A program made the position numbers and the translations under genes. Positions 14,897-36,044 of a DNA stretch of 64,000 bases are shown piece after piece. The notes below the pieces were generated by a model. It did no database searches. It was not told where the DNA came from and saw only the letters and a program-made list of their open reading frames with translations. The DNA is from Rotaria socialis (lineage: Eukaryota > Rotifera > Eurotatoria > Philodinida > Philodinidae), in assembly GCA_905331475.1 (NCBI GenBank), contig CAJNYU010004051.1, forward strand, positions 124,001 to 188,000, written 5' to 3'. The first letter of the stretch is position 1. Every line of letters starts with the position of its first letter.

Positions 14897-15932
14897 TTAC
14901 TGAACAGTATTTAATGTGAAAGAAATTTTTTGTCGCGTTTTATTTTTGCCTAAAATAAGATTTTGTTCTTTAGCATGTTGTTTGCCTAGTTGTCGTTCAA
15001 ATCGTTCTCTATCTTCCATTAAACGTAATTGTTCAGTACGTAATTTTTCTTCTTCATCAGCCTAAAAAAAATTTCAAGAAAAAAATTTTCAAACTTTCAA
15101 TTTTATCATAATAAATTACAAGTCTTTTTTTCGCTTCGATTAATTTACGTTCATTTTCCGCTAGAGTTCTTTCTAATTCTTCACGTTTTTTTCTTTCTTC
15201 TTCCTATAAAATGAATTTTAAAATTATCAATAAAAATTCCTCAGGGCGAATAATTAATTCTAACTTCTTTTGCTACAAGTTTTCTTATTTCATCATGATT
15301 GCGTTTTTCGATTTCAAGTAACATTTGTTTTTCCATTGTTCGTTTTAATACATCAACACGTCGTTTAACTTCATTTTCAATTTCATCTTTACGCCGTTCC
15401 AATTCTTCTCGCACACGTATCTCAACAATATCTTTGACACGTCGATCGACTTCGGCTTGAATTAAATTTTCACGCGTTTCTTTTTGACGTCTATTGAAAA
15501 ATAAATAAATTCAATTGAACATACAATAGAATCTTGATTTATATTTACAATAATTGTATGCGTTCTCGTTCTAATTCGGTAAGTCGGTCGATTTCAGCTT
15601 TTTTACGAGATGCTAAATCATTTAATTCGCTTATTGTAGCTTTTCGACTAATATTCATTGCTGATAATGTATCTTCGTGATCGTCATTAGATGATTGACT
15701 TGTCGAACGACGGTTAACTCTAAATATAACATGAAGAATAATCAGAATTATCTACTATAGGAATATATATTAACTATTACCGTTTAGGTTTTTTTTCTTT
15801 TTCCCGATCATGTGAACGTGATCTATGTCGCTTTGACGAACTAGTGATCGAACGATCTTTTGATCTATTACGGTCACGTGATGATTTACGTCGTTTATGT
15901 TTTTTGCTCGAAGGACTACGCGATCGACCCAT
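14897..15932 (-). CDS. ARGLU1: ARGLU1-like arginine/glutamate-rich splicing and transcription cofactor
   Basis: About five exons run from the ATG at 15932 (MGRSRSPSSKKHKRRKSSRD) to the stop at 14897-14899. The first 65 residues are an RS-like basic region. The remainder is a long charged helix rich in Glu and Arg, including ELERRKDEIENEVKRRVD and LKRTMEKQMLLEIEKRN. It ends with a conserved LILGKNKTRQKISFTL motif that corresponds to the ILGKGKSRPKLSFSL end of ARGLU1. Family knowledge: ARGLU1 is a nuclear protein that couples Mediator/nuclear receptor transcription to splicing. A perfect 19-base palindrome lies immediately upstream of the start codon, and a ttgtttag acceptor is adjacent to it. 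Confidence 0.9.
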
Positions 15933-15951
15933 CGTGTTGTATTACAACACG
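15933..15951. promoter_or_regulatory. Perfect palindrome just upstream of the ARGLU1 start codon
   Basis: Nine-base arms, cgtgttgta and tacaacacg, flank one central base and end directly against the ATG of the ARGLU1-like gene. In RNA it could form an eight-pair hairpin with a three-base loop. A function as a DNA operator or a translation-control hairpin is only inference. Confidence 0.5.
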
Positions 15952-18900
15952 AAATCTAAACAATATTAGAATGAAATTATCTGTTCGATGCCTGTTTGAT
16001 GAAAAATAGAAAAAAAGTGAGAACGAATTTCAAGAAAGAAAAACTAACAAAGAAAAGGCATATTCAATCATTTCGACATTTCCATGATTGACAACCAATA
16101 ACCTAAAAAAAAACATGAAAAGATAATTTAGTCAAGTGTTTATAATAAAAAAACATAACAATCAAGTAAAAAAATGTACTCACCTAGAACACTTCCTATA
16201 AAGTCATGATATATGTATCAAAAAGAATTTAAAAGACAACTAAGACTAAAGCTCGTTTTATTGCCTATTCAATAAGTATGTGTACAAGAGGGTGATAATT
16301 GATAAGAAGCAAAAAATGAAATTGATGTTTTTTGTTTCGATTTACAAACATAGAGAAACATTACTTAAGTGCTTTTGTCGTGATTGTTTTGGCTCAGTAT
16401 TTCTTCTAGTCATCGTTTGGCATACATATTTGTCATAAAAATCAAATCAATATGTAAGTTTTTGCATTGTTTCATTTTCGACTTTGATTTTATGGATGAC
16501 AAATATCCAGCTAATCAAAACAGAGTTTCTTGTAATATCCTACAAATTGGTCAAACAATTGAAATAAAATGAGACGACACGATGAAGATGAATAAATAAA
16601 CAAACAATCAACAGTGAAAGTTTTGATTCGCTTTAAACACAATTTGAAGCGAACAATATTCTTTACATAGAGGGCAGCATTTGCCGTTTTCACATGATAG
16701 AATTGGTGTCGAGTTTTCGCGATGAATATCTGCATGTGTATCAAAACAAACGGTGTTCGATTATTTAGATAAAAATTCCAGCATTGTACTTCAAGTTTTT
16801 AGAAATGTGCAATTAACAATGATTCCATGAAATAAGACAAATTACATAGAATTAGTGCTTTTCTTTCTTTTTTGGTACAGTCCTTATATTCTTTAGCGAT
16901 ATAGATATGTAGAGGTTTGTGTTCTAATCTAGAAATAAAAATCAAACTGAAAGGCAATGTGAAACCTTTTTTTTTATCTCTAAAAAGCAGTCATTACTTC
17001 AGAACTACTTTAAGTTACATTAAAATCCAGGCAGTTGATTTTCCTGTGTACTGAATACTTCATTAGTGTATAGTCACAACTCATTATAAGACACTATTAT
17101 TGGAGTGTCTTTTTTTTTATTGCGGAAATAGAAAGTTGAAGTTTTCAATCAAATTCGAATTTCGAATCACTCTCGCTCTTTATCTGATCAATGTTATGTT
17201 TAAATTTTAAAACATTCAATCTGTTCGTTTTTATCGTTGAACAAAAATGATTTGTTCTGCAATTTATGTTAGTATATATGGCAAAGTGGACAATGACTCT
17301 CATCAAATAGTTGCTACATGTAAAGTATTGAAGCATTTTGAGAATTTCGTATAGCAAGAGATTAAAATGATAGAACACAATTAATAATATCGACTGATGA
17401 TTCCTCAAGGATTGATAAATGCATTTTCAATTAGAAAGAGTAAAGGATAATATTGCTTGTATTTGATTGAGATTAATTTCATTCTAGGAAAATTTCTAAA
17501 ATATATGTGGTACTACGCCATTGCGGGTGTATACTATAATAAAAATATTATTCAAGAAATTTTCAAGGAACTACTGATATAACGGTTATTATGAATATGC
17601 TGTTCTGACATGTTTAATGGTAAAAATAAATACCCTAAACTTTTCACGACACTCAGATATAGCAGAAAGGCAATACATATCCATAATGGCATGAAGATTA
17701 CTAAAAGGCAAATCGAGTCTTCACCGAAAACAACTGATTCCCGATTTAGTATGAAGTTTGTTGGCTAGCTTTCAATCGTCCAATTTTCATAGACAGACAA
17801 TGTGCATAAAAGACTGATCTTTCAATAGCTAATTATTACTGAGTTTTCTACTTTGTGAAAATATGAGTTTTTACGAAAAATTCGAAAAGGCAGATAGTAA
17901 GGATAAATGCTTTGGTCAGCAATGAAGATGTTGTTTTCGCCAACAAAATACAAGTATTTTTATTTCACTGGATTTCTAAAATAATCATGAAAGACGTAAG
18001 TGATTGTATTCCACACTATTTAGCAATTTCATAAATAGCGATCACACGCTGGGAAATACGGAGACACAGAAAATGTGTGTGTTTCGTTTAACACAGAACA
18101 GATTTTTCTTGACATTTGATCTTGCATACATAGTTTTCAAGCCAATCATAATTATAATAGCGATGAGGAAACGAAGCAAATCGAGAAGGAAAAATTAGCT
18201 AAGAAAGAAAATAGACTATTGTCTAAAAAGCAATGTAATAAGAATAAACAGATATATATTTATAGCTTAGTTCGTGTCGAAAAGTATATCTTTTAACTGT
18301 ACTCTCCGAATTTCTACCGTTGTTCATCGGTACGCGATAACCATTCGATATAGACCTTAGCAAGAAACTATCTTCTATTCAAATCACACAAAAGTTTTCA
18401 GAAGTATTCTAATATGAGACGAGTAGAGAAACTTAATCATTTGCATAAAAAATGTTGGTATATTGGCAAATTCGTATTTGTCGACGTAAGTAAATAACTA
18501 AAATCAAGAACCAGATGAAAGACAAGACTACCGATAAAAGAATCATAAGAAACATAGCGGTTAGATCTCTTTGTTTTCATATTCTGATGGTATTGTTATT
18601 ATCGAGTATTACCATTGTGACGTACTGGGAACATCTTGACAGAATCCTGTTAAGAACATTTACACGATATGCTACATATTGCTGTTATTTCTTTCACTAG
18701 TGAATAAGCATAGAATCGCCTTATTGATACTATAAATAGTCATAAGCTACACAATATCTGTATAAACAAATCAGGGCGATTTGAAAACATCTTCCAAATA
18801 TACATGTATAAAGAATCGTTATCATTCGTACATGCCAATAAAAAGAAATTGATATTCTTGATGGACAAATAAATGTATTTCGAATAGATAATATTTCAAA

Positions 18901-19246
18901 ATGATATTCCTTAAGTTACGTCGTAGAATTGCAAATCTATCGTATCTTATTTCGATATAATACAGTTGAGAGATAAACGATTTTAATAAATAGGTGAGCA
19001 TATTACGTGAATAAAAATTCTTTTTCTGTTGTCTTGACAATTAGAAAGCTAAAGGAAAGACCATTGCTACAGAAAAACTAAATGTATAACCCTGGGTTGT
19101 CTTGGTATCGTAATAGAGTCAGGACATCAGGGAGTCAGCGACGTGCTAAGCGAAAGATTGCTGACAATATTACCTTAACCGATTTTCTTCATGAGACAAT
19201 CTTTTTTTTTTATAGTCACTATTAGTAATTACTGACATATTTCATA
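15952..19246. other. Non-coding region, 3.3 kb
   Basis: AT-rich DNA upstream of the minus-strand gene run and upstream of the channel-like gene. Short open frames (for example 17145-17408, 18515-18700 and 18822-19040) have no domains, splice structure or compositional sign of coding. I see no tRNA-like B box or repeat pair. Promoters of the flanking divergent genes should lie here but cannot be pinned down. Confidence 0.55.
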
Positions 19247-21126
19247 ATGGCATTGAATCCAAACAGTAATTTGTTGCGTAAGTTGATACACATATTTATG
19301 AATATTGAAATTATTCGTTTGTGTTTGTTTTCCCGATAAAATTTAGTTGACGCCGGTTATTATCAAGCTCATTCACTCAGTCAGACGGTGTCAACGGATC
19401 ATTTAGTACATTCTATTGAAAGTATGTCGTCAACTGCATGTCGAGCATCATCGACTCAATCACTACAAACAACATCTTCCCAAGAAACGCCATATACAAC
19501 TCCAACGCCAACGCTAGCAACATTAACATCAAATCCATGTTTTCCAGAATTTTGTACACCACAAGTTTCAACTATGGATATTCCTTCTCTTCCCCCTCTT
19601 CCTTCTAATACACAGATACCATCGTCAACATCTAGAAATCTCATACATAACACTAGTCTACATCGTATAGATAATATTTATTCAAGTCGAGCTTCAATAC
19701 AGAGAGCTCGTACACGCAGCGACAGTGTACATTTTCCTACAAATAAATTCCCTAATGAATGCGCTATTTTAGCAAAAACAAAAGAAGTAACATTGGAAAA
19801 TCACTCAATAAAAAAACAACCTATTGAAATTCGTGTTCAATGTATTTTTTCACGTGTCGGCGAAATCGATACACTGAACGAACGATATACAGCTGAATTG
19901 TTTTTCGAGGCTTCATGGTATGATGAAAGTCAAAAAATTGGAACAGAATATGATCCTCACGGCCATTTCAATCCTCAATTAGTTGTCTTGAATCATCTTG
20001 GAGATTCTTTAAAACATGAAGTGAGAGAACTATAAATTAAAACGAAACACCAAAAGCCTTCCTTTTTCTTTTTAGAAATGGCATTCAATCACTAAAATCA
20101 CTGCAGATGATATTGTTGAAATAACCGAACATCATAAAATCCGTGGCGTTTTCTGGGAACGCATGGAATTAAATCATTTTCCATACGATGTACAAGAACT
20201 ATCTCTATCAATAACCACACCATTAACAACACACGATATATATTTTATACAAAATAAAGAAAAATTATCCGGTGTTAATCGGATTGTATTTAGTGATGAA
20301 CAATCATGGCATTTGTATGAACATGTTGAATTTACATATGAACAACATTGCGAAGAATATTCTTTGAATCAAAACCAAGTACATCCTGTTGTTGTTTGTA
20401 CATGTCATGTTGGGCGAAAATGTGGTTACTACATATGGTAAATGAATTCTTATTTTATTTATTAGTATAAGAAAACTTATTTTTGTTGTATTTATACAAA
20501 ATAGGAATGCATACTTTTTAATTTTTCTAATTACATCGGCAGCTCTTTGTACATTTGCAATTCCACCATCGAATACTCAAGGACGTCTACAAATAACATG
20601 TACTCTTCTATTAACATCTGTGACATTTCGTTGGGTTGTTAATAAATCACTTCCGTAAGTGTAATCAGTGAACTCATAAGATTATTTTATTATTTTCTTC
20701 TTCTTTAAGGCCAATATCATATCTAACAGCATTGGATGGTAATAAAAATAAATGTTAGTACGCCTATAGATTTTTCTTTTTTTAACTATTTTAGTTTATG
20801 CAATATCGTCAATTGTTGCGTTGTGCATTATAAATGTCTTTCATGGTGTAATCAGTTATTTTTATTACACTCAAATATATTTAGCTTCATCTCAACCATC
20901 ACTTACGCCACACGCAATTAATCTTTCACTCTATCCAGAATATTCTCTTTGTCGTTTGGATCGTTATGCATTTTTCATATTTTGTTCATCGTTTTTTCTC
21001 TATCAAATATTAATTCTTTTATGCACACTGTGGGTACCTTATAGACGACGACTCGCAATGAGTCGTAAAGATGAAGAAATTAGAACAGAATTAATCCATA
21101 AAACTACATTGGACCAGATAAAATAA
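19247..21126 (+). CDS. Atypical pentameric ligand-gated ion channel-like protein lacking the Cys-loop
   Basis: Six exons (19247-19277, 19347-20020, 20076-20437, 20505-20654, 20710-20738, 20795-21126) join in frame to 525 residues. The first 170 or so residues are Ser/Thr/Pro-rich with no apparent signal peptide. A ligand-binding-like beta domain follows, with the family landmark MELNHFPYDVQELSLSI, but the cysteine that normally follows FPxDxQ and its partner 13 residues on are absent. Four hydrophobic segments follow: M1 (YFLIFLITSAALCTFAI), M2 near LLLTSVTFRWVV, M3 after the typical LPPISYLTALDVY linker, and M4 (FFIFCSSFFLYQILILL). The M3-M4 loop is only about 40 residues. The architecture fits the Neur_chan LBD/TM superfamily. 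Ligand, ion selectivity and even channel activity are unknown. Confidence 0.75.
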
Positions 21127-22864
21127 ATTTTTGAAAACTAAATTTTATTGTGTTTCTTTTGCAATCATAAAAAATATTCATAATAGATAAACAAGTTAAT
21201 GTGGATATATCTTATGCTTTTCTTACGTTGGCAAAATCTCATTAGTCAATGTCACGGGAGTATATTAGGAACGAAAAATATCTTATTCTAAATATGTTCT
21301 TCACGTGAATTCGCATATTGTTGTGTAAATCATTTTTTGTTTTATTTCTGAAAGTAATAAATCTATATATGTTTTCTCTCAGCTGATTATTAATCAATGT
21401 AAAACTTGACAAAAAAATAGATTTTGCTTTTGTACGAAAAAAAAGAAGCTCTGAGTTAAATACGATTGGCAAAGATCTGACTAAACCAAGCGGAACAAAT
21501 ATGAGCATACTTTGATGTAGAGTGCCAATTGTAATATTGAAATTTGAACATCAATTAAGTTTTTGTTCCTTGGATTCATCAATTTTGATTTAATTCATTA
21601 GCATCACTAATCGATTTTATATTTTGACATATGCTCATGATAATTCGATTCAAATTCATGCGAATTGTAATTATGTAGAACGAAATAGAAGTACTATTTC
21701 GAGAATAAAATCATACTGATATAAAGTTTTCATAGCTTCCAAGCCATTGGTCTAACGATTGTATCTATCTACCATCTCTAAACCGTTAGATGTATAGTTG
21801 AAAATAACATTGACGCGCTTATAATTGCTATTGAACTGTTAATCGTAAAGATATATTTGACTTGTTTTGTTACAATTTATGATATCATAAACATAAAAAT
21901 GTGTGTGCTATCGAAGGAAAAAGGAAAATTTTCAAAAACTATTTGGTTTGTCATAATGAACTAGTTAATGATGGTAAATCGAACAACATTTTACCGGCTA
22001 GCGCTACTATAAAAGAAATGAAATATGCTCACGTGTCTTCAATTGAAGAAACGGTTTGCTTTGTCGTCCGATACGAGTTCATTTAGAGATGATTTCTCTT
22101 ACGAATACTTGAAGTAAATAGTGACATTACTATCATAAAAGCAATGCTAACTACCACTGAGTTAGAAAGTTTTCATTTTTCTACGTGTAATTCAAACAAA
22201 AAAAAAACGCAGGTTTCTTTCATTAGTCAACATGTGAGCTCATTCATGCAAAGCAATTTAAGTCCATATTTATAGTCCATTGAGTGAATCTCAATGCGTA
22301 CTTCAAGACAAGGAAATCAAAGATCATGCACGTGTCTCGATTAGACGTGCTTGCCATTCTTTATGAGAATGAATGCGTACTTCCGCTGTACACAAAAGAT
22401 CCTTGTTTTAATTAAAACGAAATTATCTTCGTGACAAAATTAGAAAGTTGTTATTTGTACACGAATATTGTTTGCTAACTATGAGCATCATCGCAAATAA
22501 TCACAGCTAGTATTGACTGGTTATAAAATGATTTCCGACGTGACGATTCAATTAGAATATTTATTCATTGAACATTTTTCTTTTTAATCAAAAATTGTAA
22601 AAACACGATTCCGACATAAATAAATCTCTTGTGGGTCTTTTAGTTTTGATCATCATCATCATCAGCTAAGAAACTATTATAGTCTATTATATATATATAT
22701 ATATTATTTTTGATTTAGAAAAATATATACGTGCATAATAGGAAAATATTGAATACTTTCAAATTCATGAGAGTACATGAGACAGAAAATAATTAATATA
22801 GGCAGCATATTCCTATTTTTTGAGAAACAAAAAATCATCTATTCAAGCTCAATATTTTATTTAA
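21127..22864. other. Non-coding region between convergent genes
   Basis: AT-rich sequence holding the 3' ends of the channel-like gene and NALCN. A small hairpin, cgaaatag/ctatttcg with a five-base loop, lies at 21681-21701, and a TA run is near 22689-22706. No gene is supported. Confidence 0.55.
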
Positions 22865-31066
<8,202 letters not shown>

Positions 31067-31852
31067 TCTATCTTTCTATATTATTTGTCTACAAGAAAGA
31101 CAAAAAGTTCGGTTGAGTGATGATGAATGAGATATACAAAACGATAGATAGGCAACAGAAAATTACACACGTTTTCATGTTACTGCACAATTAGTATATA
31201 CATATGTATATAAATATATGTCATCAGAGAAGAAACATAGTATCGACTTCTATTTTACTTATGTTTATGGTTAAACTGATACTCGACGAATATTAAACGA
31301 ATGTGTTTTGCACATGGATCTCTTTATTCTTAACTCTACTTGCACATGCTGCTGTCGTCATCGCCGTTTGACAGCCGTAGAAGAAGAAGATGACATATTC
31401 TTTTCAGCTTACTCACTACTCTTCATACACTTTCTATTTGCTTCTTGGAAAATAACAAATGTAACATGGCTAGAAAGTTTCAGTTTCCTTCGTTGATTGA
31501 GTTTTCTCTTCTCTTTCACTATCCTTTTTCTCTCGTTTTTCTCTGTCCCTTCAGGTTTAGTCTCATGGGATACAATATTGCATGGAATGATATATGCAAG
31601 TACACGAGAGAGAATTAGAAATTAATTTTTTTCTATATTAGATAGCAGGAAATGACTTGGCCCAATACAAAGCAATATGTATGCTGTACATGTACAGTAA
31701 ACTATAAAGAAAAAGTATAGCAATAGTATCATGTATTCTTTGTTACTAGAGTAAAGCAAAAAGAAAGCCTAACATTCGAAATCAATCATGTTATCTATTA
31801 TTTATATGTTTACGATGCTTGCATGCTGCCTATCATTACCTTACTGAAGTAA

Positions 31853-31890
<38 letters not shown>

Positions 31891-33823
31891 ACGCATGAAT
31901 CAACTACAATAACATTACAAGACACAATAGTATTGCTGCACTTTTATGCGGCTCAGAAACAATATGTGCTAATGCTTTTCTTCTTTTTTTTTGATTGTTC
32001 TATAATTGTGCTTGTTATTCTCTATTTTTACACTTATCAAGAAAAAGAAAGAAGTGCGAAAAAAAGATTAACGTAGCAACAACGGCTGGAAGATTTTTGC
32101 TTAAATACAAATAATTAATAAGTATATATATATATATAATTTTTAAAAAAACGAGCACGATGAACGTCTTATCAAAAGAAACAGAGATGAGCGAGAAAAA
32201 AGGAAGTGTTAACTTTGGTAGCTATCCCGCTTTGCTTTCTATAATACGAAGCGCGTTGCTCGCCTAAAAGAAAGAAAAACTAGTGATGAACAAGTAACAC
32301 ATGCACATTCATAACATAAAGTAGCAACTATCTTTTTATCATTAATTCTCTTCGTTCGTGATGTTCGTTACAGAAATATTACAACCACAAGAGATACGTG
32401 TGAACGTACGTGCATGCAATAAAAAATACGATAAAGCTAGTCGGTCTCTATTTTTCTCTCTACAGCACTATTTGTGATGGCAATTATGTGACGATAGTGT
32501 TGAAAGAAAATAGAGACAGACAGAGAGACTATGAGAACGATAAATATTGTATCCGAAGAGAAATAGCAAAGTCGAATAAAGATGAAGAGAGATACTGAGA
32601 GAAAGACAAAGCAAAAAATCTATCTGTCTCTCGTGTCACAGCATCTATACGGATCTAAAAGATGGATAGAGAGGGGAAAAACAGCAGCATATAGGCGTTG
32701 TTGGATGCGACAGAATAAAATCTCTTTTTTTTGTTTCAACAGCTAATGCCAAGGCTGACTCATATTGAGCCCTCCATCGCTTCCTCATATTATTTCCTGT
32801 CACTATTATACAAAAACACTAATCCTAGCTGAAATACTATATGATTGTGCTTTAATCAATTGAACCAAGCATACTATTAACGGCTGCCGACTATCAATGT
32901 TAGTCTCGTTCTCTTTCCTTTTTCTTTTTTATAAATAAATAAAATAACCTAGTCTGAGGAAATAAATAATACAATTGACACATTAATAATAGACATACAC
33001 TCGATAGTCATTCAGTTTTTAATTCAATTTATGAACAGTTTAATATTGAACAAATTTATTAGAAGCTGTTTCTATACGGCGCTTTTCTTTTTCTTTTTCT
33101 TCTTCGTCTTCATATGTATGAACCATTTGCACTTTTTGTTCAATACGCCCATCAATGTTGATCGGTGTCGACAATTAACGAGCACGAAAGCTAAGCGAAG
33201 GAAATACGCATTGATCACTTTCCTTTTGCCGGTGACAGCAATTCAAGGAACAAAAGATAAACATAGCAACAGCAAAAAGAAGCAATTCTCTAAGTCCGCT
33301 TAATATTACATTTCTTAGAATGTGTCTGGGTTTACTTTGTTTACTTAAACAATGACTGAATCAATGTAGAGAATAATTTACGTTTCATTATCTTCGGATA
33401 TAATGAGACCTATCGATGGTAATTATCATAGAGAATAATCAATCATATTGTATTTTGTATATTCTACTGCCCTCTACGTTCAATGGCTACCATGAATGGC
33501 ATTTCTTTTACCAACAATTGAATGTCAAACGAAAGAGAACGAATAGATAAAACATATCGTTATATTAAATCTTCTCCTTCGCTTCTTTTTCTTCGACGAA
33601 ACGAGATCATCTTGTCATGCAAATCACAAAGAAAACTGATCAGTCCGATAAGAAGAGAAATGTACACATAACATAGTCGGCATCTTTTTTTTTAAATACA
33701 TTTTGGTTTCGATTACATTGCCGTTTATAGCTATTGGATTGTCAAAATAATTCAGATTGTACACTTATTTATTCTAGATTCCATCTATCTCTCTCTCTCT
33801 ACATATATAAACTATATAGTAGA
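31067..33823. other. Non-coding region between divergent genes, 2.8 kb
   Basis: Sequence between the divergent 5' ends of NALCN and the MYND-finger gene, so both promoters probably lie here. Small open frames (for example 31308-31496 and 33031-33303) show no domain. A long (TA)n tract is at 31856-31886 and a pyrimidine-rich stretch at 31500-31550. No RNA gene is recognisable. Confidence 0.55.
31856..31886. repeat. (TA)n microsatellite
   Basis: A pure TA dinucleotide tract of about 31 bases in the NALCN upstream region. Confidence 0.92.
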
Positions 33824-36044
33824 ATGCGATGTATAGCTGCTAATCGATCTGTCCTAACAGTACTAGATCAAAATGCTACACTTCCCGATTTTAACGATAA
33901 TAATCAAACGGCGATGACCAATGATATCGAATGTATGGATATTATTCAATTTGCTGATGGATGGTATTCATATCCTGACCTGAATACATTTAATAGTGAC
34001 TTACTGCTTGATACACTTACAATTCGAGTAAATATTTGGTTATTTCTCGTTCTTTTTTTCTCTCTTCTTCTTTCTATCTTTAATTATGTTTTCTTAAGCA
34101 TATTAAACCATCAAAAGCCGTATCTCCTTGGAATGTGAGAGCGGAGAATCCTACTGTTATTCCACTTACTGAAATTGGTATGTGTCTTATTAATGGATTA
34201 TGTATGCTTTTTTTATTCTATTTAAAACTATGATATTTATATAGCAACGCGTCAACTTGAGGCACTCTTCAATCTCTCTCAATTGCTTTTTGGATTAGCT
34301 CGAGCTGAACAATCAAATTACACATTTCGAGATCTACAATTAGGTCAACAACCACAACGTTTTCGCGAAGCTGGATTCAATAAATTTCGTAAGTATTAGC
34401 ACAATTATTATTGACTTATGTGATTAACATATGATTATTTATTTAGCAAATAATAATAATAGACCTATAGATTTCTTTGCTATTTTTCAACTTGTCGTTA
34501 ATGATGTTGTCAAATCCGGTGCTATTGATATTGTTTTTATGATGTACAAAGTAATATTTCTTTTTTCTTAATCAATATTTTGTTTTCAAACGAATTTTTA
34601 TTCAAGGATTCTCGTATTCGATGTGTTAAACAAAAATGTCTTGATTTATTAAGTAATGTTGCCACTATACCAGAAGTTGCACGTCTTATTCTTGATCGTC
34701 ATTCGGATTTTCTTATTCAACTCGTGCAAGGAATTCGTGATGGACATTTAATTGAAGAAAAAATTCCATCATTATCTGTTCTTTTACGTCTATGTAAAGT
34801 AATTGTTAATAAAAATCTACTCGATTCATATCAAAGTTTAATTGATATGCAATTTATTGATATTATCATTGATCTATTTGATACCAGTGAATATAAATAT
34901 ATAGATTCTGTTGTTTATTTTATTAAATTTGAATCACTTGCTTTACAATGTCTTAATATAATGTTACAATGTGCTGAACATGTTGATATGTGGTCAGAAA
35001 GTATGTAATTTGAAAAAAAGAGGAAACTAGATCAATAGATCGACTATTTTCATATCTTTTTTTAGAAGCACAAATTCGTTTAGTAAATTATTGTTGTACA
35101 TTATTACATAAATCTGTATTAGACGATGAACAGAAATATAATCATCATCATCATAATAATAATAATAATAATCAAAACAAAACTGAAATAAATCATCTTA
35201 TCTATGCTGAGCAGCATTCAATAATTCATTCATTAAGTTATGCAACTTTAACATTTTTAAGTGTTGTTCGATGTCGAAAAGAAATAGGAATATTTTATCG
35301 TGAAAATGAACATTTTAGAGAATTACTTAGTGCAATGAGACATAAATATGGACCACGAAGTGAATTTATATCTCGTGATCCATCCATATCGAATGCACTC
35401 AATCAAATTGCTACGATTCTATTTGAACGACATCAACGAAAGAAAAAACTACGATATCATTATTATCAACAACAATCAAAAGAATATGTGAAACAATATT
35501 CGTATGGTCAAGATGAAGACGAGGATCAAGATGAAAATCGACAATATCGAAAATGTTCGAATTCTTTATGTCAAATGATTGAAAATGATGTAAGTTGTTT
35601 TGAAAAAAAAAGAAAAAAGTTTCCATTTCTTACAGAAACTATTATCATTTTTTCTTTCAGCAAGTAACATTTCAAACTTGTCCACATTGCCATAAATTAA
35701 CATATTGTAGTCAATATTGTCGTGAAGTTCATTGGACACTTAATCACAATTTATCATGTCGATCGATTAATAATTATATTAGAAAGGAAGATTCAACTGT
35801 GTTATATACAAACAATCGATGCTATGAAACATTACCAGCACCCTATCAAGATAATAATACATTGTCGATGCTTCACAGCTCGACATTCGAAACTTTGCCC
35901 GTACAGATATCCCAGCCAGTCATTCAACCAACAGTTGAGATTACACATGAACTGTGTTATCCATCATCAGCTTCTACAACTACCAAAAAGAAGTCGTTCA
36001 AAACTCTATTATCACTTCTTCGTTTTGGCAGTAAACGACGATGA
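33824..36044 (+). CDS. ARM-like helical repeat protein with C-terminal MYND zinc finger
   Basis: Seven exons (33824-34027, 34099-34177, 34245-34388, 34447-34550, 34607-35000, 35066-35589, 35661-36044) join in frame to 610 residues. Residues about 100-400 are leucine-rich helices of armadillo type (for example CVKQKCLDLLSNVATIPEVA and IPSLSVLLRLCKVIVNK), broken by a His/Asn-rich insert. An acidic segment leads into a MYND finger at about residues 475-525: CSNSLC, TCPHC, YCSQYCREVHW, then HNLSC. The first cysteine pair is CX4C rather than the usual CX2C. The tail is Ser/Thr-rich and ends KRR. MYND fingers bind short proline-rich peptides. I do not recognise the family; it is not an evident SMYD, ZMYND10 or DEAF1 orthologue. 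The chosen ATG is the last one before a continuous domain; an in-frame ATG lies further upstream at 33734. Confidence 0.75.
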
